A DNA stretch of 64,000 bases from Methanoculleus frigidifontis (GCF_030464345.1 NZ_VCYH01000001.1:556107-620106); one strand, 5' to 3'. Positions 37,101 to 45,123 are shown, counted from the first letter of the stretch. Notes: a model not told the origin generated them from the letters alone. Numbers and translations: made by a program.

Positions 37101-38291
37101 GACCGCGATGATATGCGAGCTGTTGAAGGACGCGGGATAATTCGGGGAACTGTCGGTGTTTGCAGCGTCGTTTCCGGCCGAGCAGGTGATGACGCCGTCG
37201 AACGAGTCGATCGCCTGCTTCAGCGACGCCGAGTAACTCGCTGTCCCCCACGAGTTGCTGATGATATCGGCGCCGTTATTCTTTGCGTAGGCGATCGCGC
37301 TGATCGCGCCCGAGATGGTGCCGGTACCGTCCGGGCCGCTGAACCGCAGCGGCATGATCGTTGCCGTCCATATCACGCCGGCGACGCCCAGGTCGTTGTT
37401 CCCGATCGCGGCGATCGTCCCCGCACAGTGCGTGCCGTGCCCGTTCAGATCGTCCGGGTCGTTGTCGTTGTCATAGAAGTCCCAACCGTAGAGGTCGTCG
37501 ACGTAGCCGTTGCCGTCGGTATCGGTGCCGTCCGCCGTCTCACCCGGGTTCCGCCAGAGGTTGTCGACGAGATCCAGGTGCCGCTGGTACACCCCGGAGT
37601 CGATGACCGCGACGACGACGTCGCGTGAGCCCGTGGTGATATCCCAGGCGCCCGGTGCGGCGATATCGGCGCCGGCGGTGCCGGTCTGGCCGCCGACGGT
37701 CTGTCCGGTGTTCCGAAGGCCCCAGAGGTAGGAGAAGTACAGGTCGTTTGGTATCCTGTCCGGGTAGCAGTAGTAGTTCGGCTCGGCGTAGAGGACGGCC
37801 GGGTCCTGCCGGTAGGCCTCGACCGCATCGGATACGGAGAGGTCATCGGGAAGGCCGACCACCTGCAGGCCGGCAAGGCCGTCCTCCGAGAAGTCGTGCC
37901 GGAGCGACGTCCGATGGCGGGTATGGATCCAATCATCGGCCGTTGCCATCAGAGAGATATCCTCCGCCACTCCGGGCTGGAACTGGACGATGATGCTGTC
38001 CGGGGCATAGAGGGGGCGGCCTGCCGCATCCGTCGGGAGAAGGGCGCTCTCCCAGGCGGCTTTTGTGCAGGAGGGGACGGCGGCCGACGTGTCTCCAGGC
38101 TGCGGGAGCTGCTCCGGTTCCGCGTACGGGTCTTCCGGAGAGCCAGGGAGATCCGGTGCGGCAGAGGAGTTGTCCCCGGCCGCCATGGTCGGAGACGGTT
38201 CGGCAACTGTTTCGTTCTCCCCCGGCAGCATCGCAGCGGCGCCGCTGCAGAGGAGAAGGAGAAGAGCAAGAGCAAGATAGACAGACTTCAT
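31185..38291 (-). CDS. Giant secreted subtilisin-like protease with PKD, beta-helix and dockerin domains
   Basis: 2368 residues from ATG 38291, preceded by GGTGA and opening a signal peptide; a longer frame to 38432 lacks these. An S8 peptidase domain (about 135-660) has Asp231 (VIDSGV), His285 (HGTHCAG) and Ser610 (SGTSMATPHVAG), with a 150-residue insert before Ser610. Then a PKD domain (about 685-760), a TPT-rich linker, a fibronectin-like segment, two long parallel beta-helix regions with NosD-type rungs, another PKD domain and a dockerin (GDANGDDAVNQADTLRVLKEV, TDVHANGVVEVGDAL). It should be an extracellular, possibly surface-tethered proteinase or adhesin. Its last about 350 bp are near-identical to the neighbour's end. 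Confidence 0.88.
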   Translation of the reverse strand: MKSVYLALALLLLLCSGAAAMLPGENETVAEPSPTMAAGDNSSAAPDLPGSPEDPYAEPEQLPQPGDTSAAVPSCTKAAWESALLPTDAAGRPLYAPDSIIVQFQPGVAEDISLMATADDWIHTRHRTSLRHDFSEDGLAGLQVVGLPDDLSVSDAVEAYRQDPAVLYAEPNYYCYPDRIPNDLYFSYLWGLRNTGQTVGGQTGTAGADIAAPGAWDITTGSRDVVVAVIDSGVYQRHLDLVDNLWRNPGETADGTDTDGNGYVDDLYGWDFYDNDNDPDDLNGHGTHCAGTIAAIGNNDLGVAGVIWTATIMPLRFSGPDGTGTISGAISAIAYAKNNGADIISNSWGTASYSASLKQAIDSFDGVITCSAGNDAANTDSSPNYPASFNSSHIIAVASTDNRNALSTFSNYGATTVDLAAPGTGIYSTSIYFDRQERFSDAMATLNNWSVSGAWGLNTTVYRSSPASASDNPFGNATSAGEFWLKMKNNVTLGDYCLPEVSFWCNYSLTAANNTLGIYASSPTVAGTYYPIGGLRGSSNGAWRENTISAASILSTYKKKGFAKVPKDLKFVFILERGNTTAPDYVFIDDVSVTEVTQVLPDYGYKSGTSMATPHVAGLAGLLKAYNASLTTSQVCGIILGTVDPLPALANKTVTGGRINATEALSVVYLNASLTANRTSGTAPLTVAFNDTSTGVNYTCLWSFGDGNTSVERHPVFTYTTNGTFTVNLTITNAYGGNTTSQTDIVTVTAPAEPTPTATPTTTPTATPNVTPTVTPTPTPTHGPPHSWVTYLGTETVRLAWPDSSPLKGTPHDGGYSVYRDGAGRVWKDAGTSLVDYKVPGSQHTYEVFCYNKTAQTLECPFGGPVTVDFGRMVGGDLPAGIFDVWDADGGTLTLFKDTRLSDQAGSRLQIRDATLVAENGTGITGSGSLILDDAALSGVLVDISRGGSDNKALSTYGTVETDSPIVVEDSDLLLENIASTSSLDVTGERTQIRSCTGMIAVTGNGTSISGCGGEGYAGISVKGENAVIEDNVLENIWHTLYDERYGIWLSDGSGSIIRNNTITNVTAWSTWGDGIRIGTVRGNPVENITLEDNRIDGVTGVGVRMHVDTPLLTIRGNAIRNTTHHGIYADRESTVPATPRFFEICDNTIDTTGTYGIYLAGSNGYIENNTLTNVNAAIRLHGDGCAVCNNSITAISGAYGLSGAEAAIAVYGDDAVIGGNAVAEYTGVKDYGLQYGIRIDGADGILRNNTVERYFSGLDVIGANHTVTGNVLDTIAGTTMYHHVVNFAADASLFAENTIINTTQPSWARGVVYVAGVGESTFRSNTIDSGKLGFYCAKVGNGTVIEENVLTNMTSGVYLYQVDGGDAITGEGPSDLQICNNTIAGKNEQWSSGISIDRVDGVRISGNAISDFASGIETYQLTKDTLIAENTVERGSQALSLKGAGDRVIENSFCNYTSQGVYLENPAGTLLENNTILNAGETALPAIRVNTYAADAFMIERNTVGNMTNRTTFSITESSNGLVIKPVLAPPAPPKYPDYSVNRAPIGQWLDINTYNAVRSEDFRFNLTFHYAPEDLIGVGAESLSVWRHNTSRWDAGGGDAAWNGTRWLDTTACEVGVQVTGLPPYTMTDPVVFAPLGNMPVHNLDLARDYETITEALADGDLGSGHTIVVDSGYAGRENLQIGKSVNLLATSNLPSDVRVTAQDPAKPVVEVIGESTVIAGFVFEGATSAEGVLVDGGTSITIRDCTVRGNREGVVIQPFSAYTALKSANCSILGTTVTENTLGGVLIVEGSGHTVQNCILSDPRLGIGLENTTESRISGNTLAGCDEKGIWILGGSGNTVAGNSLTGGDQGIVLDRTDASRLQENTVSSAAEAGITILGSHRAALTTENVSASPVGILLDGADDATLTGCRVTGAAAGSETTGILIRDSDRTSLVGCRIAEITSQNHAVTGIRLAGGSTAAAITDTVIASVTAPKIAGAVVGSGSQGTGIADLTVSDLAGGGSGVVGVAVEPNSGETRIARSTMADLSATGNVTAVLVDRAASAAITKTAIDRINATGGAACGVVVNASSGITLENLTVTRVAGTADTAAVALLSSDGAAVGFLEVGDAHPVLCNVTATGSVRIDGVETPPTPPEGLQAIGRFLAIGNATPAEAAVRVYYTAADLGGASPSSLRIWRHADVWSRVEGATGVDTANQFVYATTDEFGVFGPLAEPLSVDFSANRTSGATPLAVQFSDASTGSPTAWSWSFGDGATSTEQHPVHTYAAAGNYTVTLTINGGGETCTRPAYVRVTPVLFGDANGDDAVNQADTLRVLKEVVGLVAKPVSGTGQFQKTDVHANGVVEVGDALFIAQYNAGLRDVWFAIA
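35945..36040 (-). repeat. Threonine/proline-rich linker repeat in the S8 protease gene
   Basis: The DNA encodes repeated TPT, ATP and TVTP units (PTPTATPTTT and similar), a low-complexity hinge between the PKD and downstream domains. It is prone to slippage and likely glycosylated or extended in the protein. Confidence 0.7.
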
Positions 38292-38476
38292 CGGAATCAC
38301 CCGTGAATCGGATACGCCCTGATACGAGAGCCGCATGCTGCTCCGGGCGCATGTGGCGGCGCAAAAAATCGCGGAAGACCGGATCGCCATCACCGTGCGC
38401 CGGCCGGGATCCAGGTCTCCGAAAGGGCGCACTATCAGGGATACCGGGGTACGATACAGGATATTTTTCAGGAAAG

Positions 38477-38485
38477 CATATATAG
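38477..38485 (+). promoter_or_regulatory. TATA box for the GH3 lipoprotein gene
   Basis: CATATATAG lies about 97 bases before the ATG at 38582, giving a leader of about 70 bases. The divergent S8 protease promoter shares this region. Confidence 0.5.
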
Positions 38486-38581
38486 ATGCGTATGCGGCAG
38501 CCGTCTCCGGGAGCGGGAGGGAGAGCAGCGGCCGCAGAACCGAAAGACAGCCATTTATCCCGGCGGGTTGCAGAGAATACT

Positions 38582-39754
38582 ATGCCATACCGCTCTCTCC
38601 CGGGAGTCTGTATCGTCGTGCTCGTCCTCGCGATCGCTGCTGCCGGCTGCACCGCCGCACCTGCAGAGCCGGACGCTTTCAACCGGACGCTGGATGCGCT
38701 CACCCTCGAGGAGAAGATCGGGCAGATGCTGATGGTCGGGTTTCGCGGCTCCACCGTCGACGCCGACTCACAGATCGCCCGCGACATCGCTGCCGGGCGG
38801 ATCGGCGGGGTGATCCTCTTCGACCGCGATGTGGCGCTCGGCAGCAACGAGCGGAATATCAAAGATCCAGGCCAGGTCCGTGCCCTGACCGCCGAACTCC
38901 AGGGCTATGCCGCGACGATCCCGCTCTTCATCGCTGTCGACCAGGAGGGCGGGAAGGTCTGCCGGCTGAAGGAGGCGTACGGCTACCCCCCGACCGTCGC
39001 CGCCGCGGTGCTCGGCGGGCAGAACAACGAGACCGCCACCCGGGCGGCGGGCCGGAGCCTTGCAGCGATGGTCCGGGAGAGCGGCTGCAACCTCAACTTC
39101 GCTCCCGTCGTCGACCTGAATGTCACGGCCGATTCGCCCGCCATCGGCAAACTCGGCAGGAGCTTTTCGGCTGACCCGGACGTTGTCGCCGCGAACGCCG
39201 GCTGGATCATCGATGAGCACCACGCGGAGGGCGTGATGACGGCGATCAAGCACTTCCCGGGCCACGGCAGCGCCCTGGCCGACACCCACGCCGGCTTCAC
39301 CGACGTCACCGCGACCTGGACCGAGGAGGAGCTGCTGCCCTACCGGACGCTCATCGACCGGAACCTCCCCGACATGGTCATGACCGCCCACGTCTACAAC
39401 GCAAACCTCGACCCCGACTACCCGGCCACGCTCTCCCACGCGACGGTCACCGGCATCCTCCGCGAACGGCTCGGATATGACGGTGTGGTCGTCACGGACG
39501 CAATGGACATGGGCGCCATCCACGACAATTACGATCTTGAAGAGTCGCTGCGCCTCTCGATCAACGCCGGGTGCGACATCTTCCTGTTTGCGAACAACCT
39601 CGTCTACGACGAAGCGGTCGCCGAAAAAGCGGTCGGGATCGTGAAAAGCCTTGTCGCAGAGGGGAAGATCTCCGAGGAGCGGATCGACGAGTCATGCACC
39701 CGGATCCTCCGGCTGAAGATGCGGCACCTGGACGGGAACTGGACTGCGGCCTGA
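38582..39754 (+). CDS. Glycoside hydrolase family 3 beta-N-acetylhexosaminidase-like lipoprotein
   Basis: 390 residues from ATG 38582, which opens a lipoprotein signal (lipobox AAAGC, Cys23). The GH3 fold is marked by TLEEKIGQMLMVGFRG, FIAVDQEGGKVCRL, the NagZ-type loop KHFPGHG (with the catalytic His helper) and the nucleophile Asp in VVTDAMDMGAI. NagZ-like enzymes remove N-acetylhexosamine; in an archaeon the likely substrate is a surface glycan or exogenous polysaccharide rather than murein. The protein consists of the TIM-barrel domain only. Its gene converges with a zinc-finger protein gene. Confidence 0.85.
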   Translation: MPYRSLPGVCIVVLVLAIAAAGCTAAPAEPDAFNRTLDALTLEEKIGQMLMVGFRGSTVDADSQIARDIAAGRIGGVILFDRDVALGSNERNIKDPGQVRALTAELQGYAATIPLFIAVDQEGGKVCRLKEAYGYPPTVAAAVLGGQNNETATRAAGRSLAAMVRESGCNLNFAPVVDLNVTADSPAIGKLGRSFSADPDVVAANAGWIIDEHHAEGVMTAIKHFPGHGSALADTHAGFTDVTATWTEEELLPYRTLIDRNLPDMVMTAHVYNANLDPDYPATLSHATVTGILRERLGYDGVVVTDAMDMGAIHDNYDLEESLRLSINAGCDIFLFANNLVYDEAVAEKAVGIVKSLVAEGKISEERIDESCTRILRLKMRHLDGNWTAA

Positions 39755-39790
39755 TCCCGCAGTGATGCGGCAGCCGGACGGCTGAAGGTT

Positions 39791-41212
39791 TTATCGGCAG
39801 TTGCTGCAGATCGTCGTCTTCCGCAGCAGCCCGGACGTCGTGACGCACGCCGGGCAGGCCGCCGTCCCGCACGCATCGCATACCAGGGTATGGTCAGAGC
39901 CGTAGATCCTGCTGCAGATCGGGCATTCGACCTCGCAGTCGGAACAGAGCGGCAGGGAACAGACCGGGCAGGTCCTGCCCGCATGTTCCCGGCAGAACGT
40001 CTTCCCGCACGAACAGCAGATCGCGGCGTGATCGGTGCAGACCCATTTCCCGCAGACGGGGCACCGGCCGATATGCTCGCCGCAGTATGCCCTGCCGCAG
40101 ACCTCGCAGACGGCGACGGTCTCTTTCCTGACGTTGACGAACCCGAGCTTGAAGTGCTGCGGGCAGTACTGGAGGGTATTCTTCAGGACCGTTCCGGAGT
40201 GGGCAAACACTTCTTTTGTGTAGACCGTGCCGCGCGCCTCGAACCGAACCGTCCACCTGGGAATGGAGACGACGTCGCTTGCAGAAAGCTCGATATCGCT
40301 CCTCTTCGGGACATACATCCGGCTCTGCGGGTCGTCCATTACGGGGGTATATCCCAGATCCCGAGTGTTTTTTGCCGTGATATACGCAACAGCCGCCTCT
40401 TCTGCCGCCTGCAGGCTGATCCCCGGCTTCAGCTCGACGATCTGGTACGTCGCATCGCCTGTCGCGGCGTATTCGGGCACGGGGGAAGCGTTCAGCACTT
40501 CAGTGAGGAGTCCGGGACTCCGGGCGCGATCGCCGCCCGGTTCCGAAGCGCCTTCCCCGGTGAGCACCGTGCCGTCGAGCAGGTCGACCACGACGGTGCC
40601 GTCGTCGGAGAACCAGGGAGGCCGCCAGGCAGGGCCGTCTTTCCTAGCCCTGAAACGGTACGGCACCCTGGCATAGGGATGGAAGATGAGCCGGGCGGTG
40701 CTTACCGTTACCAGATGGCCGTTCTGCAGCGGCAGCGCCGTTACCGCAGGATAGTCGACCCTGACGGGCAGGGTGGACGAGAGCGTCAGCCGGTCGCACG
40801 GAGGCGCGGAGGCGATCCGCTGCCGCTCTACGATATCGTCGTGGCCGAGAACTTCGATGTTCCTGCTCTCCGCGAAGTTCCGGGCGTCGGGCGCAACCCC
40901 GCCTGCGGCAACGAAGACGCCCCGCCAGCCGGGCCCGAGGTCGTCGATCTTCGCGGCGAGGTCCCGGACTTCGGCGATGCCGACGGCGGAAGGAGGATAC
41001 ATGCACGCGACGGCGACCTGCTCTGCCCCTCTCCGGGCGACGAGAGTGAACCCGGCCGCCGGGTCATCCCGCCCGGGTATTTCGGTCGCGTAGCCCTCAG
41101 CCCGGTAGATCGCACCGACGACCGCCGCCGGGTTCTGCCCGGGCCCGCCGGCGTCCGCTACGCACTCGTCGTCGAAGACCGGCGTCCCGCACGCGGGACA
41201 GAGCATTGGCAT
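39791..41212 (-). CDS. Zinc-ribbon protein with degenerate Mrr-like domain
   Basis: 473 residues from ATG 41212 (an upstream in-frame ATG at 41242 is possible). The N-terminus is a zinc ribbon (MLCPACGTPVF). Residues about 35-140 have the layout of a Mrr-type restriction endonuclease domain (EGYATEIPGR ... LVARRGAEQVAVACMY ... GVFVAAGGVAPDARNFAE) but the usual Asp and QxK catalytic residues are not evident. The C-terminal 130 residues hold at least ten CxxC/CxxH pairs (for example CEVCGRAYCGEHIGRCPVCGK), like tandem B-box or RING-type knuckles. It may bind nucleic acid or protein. Confidence 0.7.
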   Translation of the reverse strand: MPMLCPACGTPVFDDECVADAGGPGQNPAAVVGAIYRAEGYATEIPGRDDPAAGFTLVARRGAEQVAVACMYPPSAVGIAEVRDLAAKIDDLGPGWRGVFVAAGGVAPDARNFAESRNIEVLGHDDIVERQRIASAPPCDRLTLSSTLPVRVDYPAVTALPLQNGHLVTVSTARLIFHPYARVPYRFRARKDGPAWRPPWFSDDGTVVVDLLDGTVLTGEGASEPGGDRARSPGLLTEVLNASPVPEYAATGDATYQIVELKPGISLQAAEEAAVAYITAKNTRDLGYTPVMDDPQSRMYVPKRSDIELSASDVVSIPRWTVRFEARGTVYTKEVFAHSGTVLKNTLQYCPQHFKLGFVNVRKETVAVCEVCGRAYCGEHIGRCPVCGKWVCTDHAAICCSCGKTFCREHAGRTCPVCSLPLCSDCEVECPICSRIYGSDHTLVCDACGTAACPACVTTSGLLRKTTICSNCR

Positions 41213-41464
41213 GGATATTCTATACTCTGGCTTCCCGTACACCTGCTTTAAGGTAACGAAACAATCCTGGAGGGCTGAATCGGAAAACTGGCTGTCTCAG
41301 CCGTGTAATTTCCTGAACGGAGGAGATTCTCAGGGTGAGGTACGGATACGTGCGGGCATCGGCGCCGGGAGAAGGGTCATGCAGACGGCATATCGTCCGC
41401 GAGCATCCCCGCTCCGCAAAAACTACATCTTTCGGCGGCGCAGATCTGCATACACGACTGCAGC

Positions 41465-42313
41465 ATGAACCCGGAGAACTGTCCGGTCGTCCTTGTGCAC
41501 GGGTGGAAGAGCCACCCCGGCGTCTGGAAACGCTTGGCCGGCCGGCTCGAAGAGCGGGGGATCCCTGCCTGGAGATTCGACCACTCCGGGATGCGGGACG
41601 AGTCGGCGCCGGCCGTAGCCGCCGCGCTGCAGGGCTACATCGGCCGGATGCGGGAAGAGAGCAGGTATCCGGGAGCGGTCGACGTCGTCTGCCACTCGAT
41701 GGGGACGCTCGCCGCCCGCTACCTCTTCGAGCTGGTGGACGGCACGGCACGCGAAGAGCATGTCAGGCACCTGATCGGCATCGGGCCGCCGAACAACGGA
41801 TCATCGATGGCCGAGCTCTTCAACGACCCCGTCCACGGCCAGGATATCATCCGGCTGCTCGCCGGAACCTTCGTGCCCCGCAGCTACCGGCCGGCGGAGG
41901 ACGGGATCGTCCAGGACCTCCGCCCCGGCAGCAGCGTTATGGCCGCCCTCCGCGCCGCCGGCCCGCGGGACGACATCCGCTACCGGGTGATCATGAGCGC
42001 CAACCGGACGGAGACGACCGGCTTTTTTCCCCTGTTCGACGGGAAGACCTGGGTCTTTACCCCGGATGGGACCTGGCAGACCACGTACGCCGGGGACGGA
42101 ATCATCCCCCACGCCGACTCGCACCTGCCGGGGGCGGGCTACGATATTCTCCCGCTCGACCCCGGAATGCTGCACGGAGAGCCGGAGACCTACTGCCACC
42201 TCCGCCTGCCGGGAAACCCGGAGGTGATCGAGCGGATTCTTGAATACCTCACCGAACCCGCGACCCGGCCTCAGGGAGTGTTCCCGGTGCGCGGGGAGAG
42301 GGAGCAGGAGTAA
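41465..42313 (+). CDS. Alpha/beta hydrolase (lipase/acyltransferase-like)
   Basis: 282 residues beginning NPENCPVVLVHGWKSHPGVW, the oxyanion-hole HG motif. The nucleophile elbow is VDVVCHSMGTLAARYL (Ser in CHSMG), and likely Asp and His lie in GDGIIPHADSHLPG and near the C-terminus. The gap and NGSSMAEL sequence resemble triacylglycerol lipases and GPI-type or LCAT-like hydrolases. No signal peptide, so cytoplasmic. Substrate unknown. Confidence 0.8.
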   Translation: MNPENCPVVLVHGWKSHPGVWKRLAGRLEERGIPAWRFDHSGMRDESAPAVAAALQGYIGRMREESRYPGAVDVVCHSMGTLAARYLFELVDGTAREEHVRHLIGIGPPNNGSSMAELFNDPVHGQDIIRLLAGTFVPRSYRPAEDGIVQDLRPGSSVMAALRAAGPRDDIRYRVIMSANRTETTGFFPLFDGKTWVFTPDGTWQTTYAGDGIIPHADSHLPGAGYDILPLDPGMLHGEPETYCHLRLPGNPEVIERILEYLTEPATRPQGVFPVRGEREQE

Positions 42314-42595
42314 CGCGATACGCCAACACTTCGGTCAGGCCATTACCTCGATAGCGTTCCGGTTTCGGCAGTCGTCTCCCGGATCACGACTTCCTTCTGA
42401 GCCGGGGTGCCGTACTGTGGCAGTATCATATAGGAAACATCCGGATTCCCGGGTGGTGTTCCTCCCCGGCAACTCTCCGGGACGGTCGTGAGTGCGGGAC
42501 TGGTTGAGTGGGTACTGGAGAAAACAGTATGACCTCCGGGCCGACCGGGAAAGAATGATATGCGATGCAGGAAGAGGTAAGACCAGGAGAAGACG

Positions 42596-43036
42596 ATGGA
42601 GGGAGAGATGCGGCGGCGCCACGTAATCGGGGCCGGTGAGCGAGAGGAGGTCATCGCTGCCATCCGTTCGGTTCTCGCAGGTCTTGACGGCGTCGAGGTA
42701 GGATACGTCTTCGGCTCGTTCTGCAGAGGGGAGTTTGCAGACGTGGATGTTGCGGTCCTCGTCGCCGGGGAGCCCTCCCCGTACCAGGCGATGCGGTTTG
42801 CGAGGATGATCGAGCGGGAGCTTGAGCGGGCACTCTCCCACCGCTTCGAGGTCGACGCAAAAGTCCTCAACACCGCTCCCATCGCATTCCAGCACGAGGT
42901 CGTCAAAAGCGGCAGACCAGTATTCTTCCGTGACCGAGGCAGGCAGATCCGGTACGAGGCCGATCTCCTCTCCCGATACCTCGACTACAGAGACACGCTC
43001 GAATGGTTCGACAGAGTCCTGCTGACGAGGGCCTGA
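42596..43036 (+). CDS. mntA: MntA-type nucleotidyltransferase antitoxin
   Basis: 146 residues (a start at 42608 with GGAGGGAG just upstream is equally possible). The MNT nucleotidyltransferase signature GS(x)RGxFxDxDV is complete: Gly40, Ser41, then Asp49 and Asp51 in GSFCRGEFADVDVAVLV. In characterised HEPN/MNT pairs this enzyme AMPylates the HEPN toxin. The stop lies one base before the HepT start, so the two are co-translated. Family assignment is firm; activity here is inferred. Confidence 0.85.
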   Translation: MEGEMRRRHVIGAGEREEVIAAIRSVLAGLDGVEVGYVFGSFCRGEFADVDVAVLVAGEPSPYQAMRFARMIERELERALSHRFEVDAKVLNTAPIAFQHEVVKSGRPVFFRDRGRQIRYEADLLSRYLDYRDTLEWFDRVLLTRA

Positions 43037-43037
43037 T

Positions 43038-43472
43038 ATGACGCAGTACGACGGGATTACCAGTCACCTGAGGGAACTTGACGAGGCAGCCGAAGACTGG
43101 AAGCGGTACCAGTCAATCTCACTTGCAGATCTGAAGGCTGACCGGGACAAGCAGCATATGGTGCTGCACGCGCTCCTCGTCAGCATCCAGGCATCGATTG
43201 ACATTGCCAACCATCTGGTCGCGGCCCACAGCGCCCGAAGGCCCGAAACCTACCGGGAGAGTTTCGCAATCCTCTGCGGCGAGGGCCTTATCCAGGAAGA
43301 CCTCGCCGATCAGCTCTCGGACCTTGCAGGATTCAGGAATGTTCTGGTCCACGTGTACTGGAGGCTGAACCTCGACGAGGTGTATGGAGTGTTGCAGGAA
43401 GACCTTCCGACCGTGAACCGGTTCAGAGACCTCGTCCGGGCGATGCTCCGAAACCGCCTCTCTCCAGAGTGA
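43038..43472 (+). CDS. hepT: HepT-type HEPN toxin
   Basis: 144 residues, DUF86/HepT family. The HEPN RNase motif RxxxxHxY is at Arg100-His105-Tyr107 (FRNVLVHVYW). The helical bundle (SLADLKADRDKQHMVLHALLVSIQASIDIANHL) is typical. HEPN proteins cut RNA such as tRNA; the MntA partner upstream should neutralise it by adding AMP. The pair is complete, unlike the relic DUF86 fragment near 50.8 kb. Confidence 0.88.
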   Translation: MTQYDGITSHLRELDEAAEDWKRYQSISLADLKADRDKQHMVLHALLVSIQASIDIANHLVAAHSARRPETYRESFAILCGEGLIQEDLADQLSDLAGFRNVLVHVYWRLNLDEVYGVLQEDLPTVNRFRDLVRAMLRNRLSPE

Positions 43473-43542
43473 CAGGCGGGGGCAATCTTCGATACCGAAA
43501 GGCCAATGCCTGTCGGAAATGCGCCGGATGCCCTTTTCGTGA

Positions 43543-43743
43543 TATATTCTGCAGGCGTTCTTCGTTCTCCGGGAACCTCCCTGCGGCCTCTGCTGCGCCG
43601 ACTGCATCCCGTCCCGCCGGGAGTTCTTCGAGTGTTTGCGGAGCTGGGACGCCGTGCTGAATGCGGCGACGGTGCCGGCGCCGCTTCTCTCGGTCCACCC
43701 GGACCTGGCCGGGCACCGGCAGGCGCATTCCCGCTGCGGCTGA
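43543..43743 (+). pseudogene. Cysteine-rich gene remnant
   Basis: A 66-residue frame with coding-like third positions (mostly G or C) but no usable start codon, ending SVHPDLAGHRQAHSRCG. It holds a cluster CGLCCADC. An in-frame stop lies immediately upstream, so it looks like the 3' end of a lost cysteine-rich gene or a fragment joined by deletion. No family was named with confidence. Confidence 0.4.
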
Positions 43744-43762
43744 TGCCCCGTGCCGCACGGTG

Positions 43763-43772
43763 CTTATTTATA
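43763..43772 (+). promoter_or_regulatory. TATA box of the ClC channel gene
   Basis: CTTATTTATA lies about 59 bases before the ATG at 43831. Confidence 0.5.
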
Positions 43773-43830
43773 CCAAAACCGCCTCCCAAGCTCCAATGGG
43801 AGAACGATCTGCAGAGGAAGGCGCGATGCC

Positions 43831-45123
43831 ATGCCGGAGATGACCGGGGCCGCATACGATCAGGCAGAACCGGCCGCATGCCCGAGCGGCGGGGCGGACC
43901 CGAAACTGCGGGAGATCATCTTCATCGCACTTGTCGCCGTCGCGTTTACTGCCGGGTACATCGTTCTCTACGGAATTTTGATCAACGCCATCTGGTTCGA
44001 CAACGACCATGCAGGGGCCAACCGCTGGCTGATCCCGGTTGGAGCGCTCTTCTTTTCGCTGCTCGTCGGCCTCTCCCGGAAGTACCTGCATGCGCCGACG
44101 GTGATGGAAGGCGGGTTCATCGATTCGATGAAGGGCGGCGGGCAAAAGACCGACTACCGGACATTTCCCGGCGCACTCCTCTCCTCGCTCTTCTCGCTCC
44201 TCTCCGGGGTGAGCGTCGGCCCGGAGGGAGGAATCGTCATCCTCGTCGGCGACATCACCGCCTACGTGCAGAAGAGGCTCAAGATCGCACACGAATCCGC
44301 CGACGCCTCGTTCGGGGTCAACATCGCCGCCCTCGCCTCGGCGTTCAACGGCATCGTCGGCAACCCGCTCTTTACCGGGATCTTCGCGACGGAGTTCCAG
44401 GTGGGCGGCAACAGAAACGCCCTGAAGTTCCTGACCTGGAACCTGCTCGCAGGCACCATCGGCTACCTCTTCTACCTGTCCCTCGGCCTGCCGGCGTTCG
44501 CCCGGAGCATCCCGTTCGCCCCGATCGGCGAACTGCATCCTGTATACGTTGTATATGCGGTCCTCCTCGGCCTTGTCGGATCGCTGCTCGCGGTCTTCAC
44601 CGGTCTTTCCATGCAGGGGATCGCGAAGATCATGGAGAGGATTTTCAGGGGCCGCATCATCCTGCCTCTCCTTGCAGCGGGCGCCGTCACCGCACTTGTC
44701 GGCTCCTTCGTCCCGAACCTCCTCTTTTCGGGCGAGAAGCAGATCCACGCAATCATCGCCGACCCGGCGGCGTTCGGGGCTGCGATGCTCATTGCCATGG
44801 CGATCGCAAAGATCCTCCTGCTCGCGCTCGCGTTCCAGAGCGGGTTCATCGGCGGCCCCCTCTTCCCCATCCTCTTTTCCTCCACCATGATCGGGCTTGC
44901 CCTCAACCTGCTCTTTCCCTTCCTGCCGGTCTCGATCGCCGTCCTCTGTATCGAGGCATCAGTCTTCGCCCTTGCCCTGGGTGCACCGCTGACGGCCATT
45001 CTCCTGGTCGCGGCCGTGGGCACGGCCGATATCACCATGCTCCTGCTCCTGACCATATCAGCCGTGACGGCGATGATCCTGGGCGAGGGGATCCGGCGGA
45101 GGCGGACGGCGCTTGCGGGGTGA
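43831..45123 (+). CDS. ClC-type chloride channel/transporter
   Basis: 430 residues from ATG 43831. About ten to twelve hydrophobic segments are visible. Two ClC signature regions are recognisable: SGVSVGPEGG (the GREGP-like selectivity loop) and FIGGPLFP (GxFxP). ClC proteins conduct chloride or exchange it for protons. There is no C-terminal CBS domain. The earlier in-frame starts are upstream of the TATA box or lack a ribosome-binding site, so the start at 43831 (GGAAGG nearby) is preferred. Confidence 0.85.
   Translation: MPEMTGAAYDQAEPAACPSGGADPKLREIIFIALVAVAFTAGYIVLYGILINAIWFDNDHAGANRWLIPVGALFFSLLVGLSRKYLHAPTVMEGGFIDSMKGGGQKTDYRTFPGALLSSLFSLLSGVSVGPEGGIVILVGDITAYVQKRLKIAHESADASFGVNIAALASAFNGIVGNPLFTGIFATEFQVGGNRNALKFLTWNLLAGTIGYLFYLSLGLPAFARSIPFAPIGELHPVYVVYAVLLGLVGSLLAVFTGLSMQGIAKIMERIFRGRIILPLLAAGAVTALVGSFVPNLLFSGEKQIHAIIADPAAFGAAMLIAMAIAKILLLALAFQSGFIGGPLFPILFSSTMIGLALNLLFPFLPVSIAVLCIEASVFALALGAPLTAILLVAAVGTADITMLLLLTISAVTAMILGEGIRRRRTALAG

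Noticed and set aside
42343..42450. Leftward frame ending with PQYGTPAQKEVVIRE
   Set aside because: It has a coding look but no start signal, no recognised family and only about 28 plausible residues. It may be a remnant, but the support is too weak to annotate.
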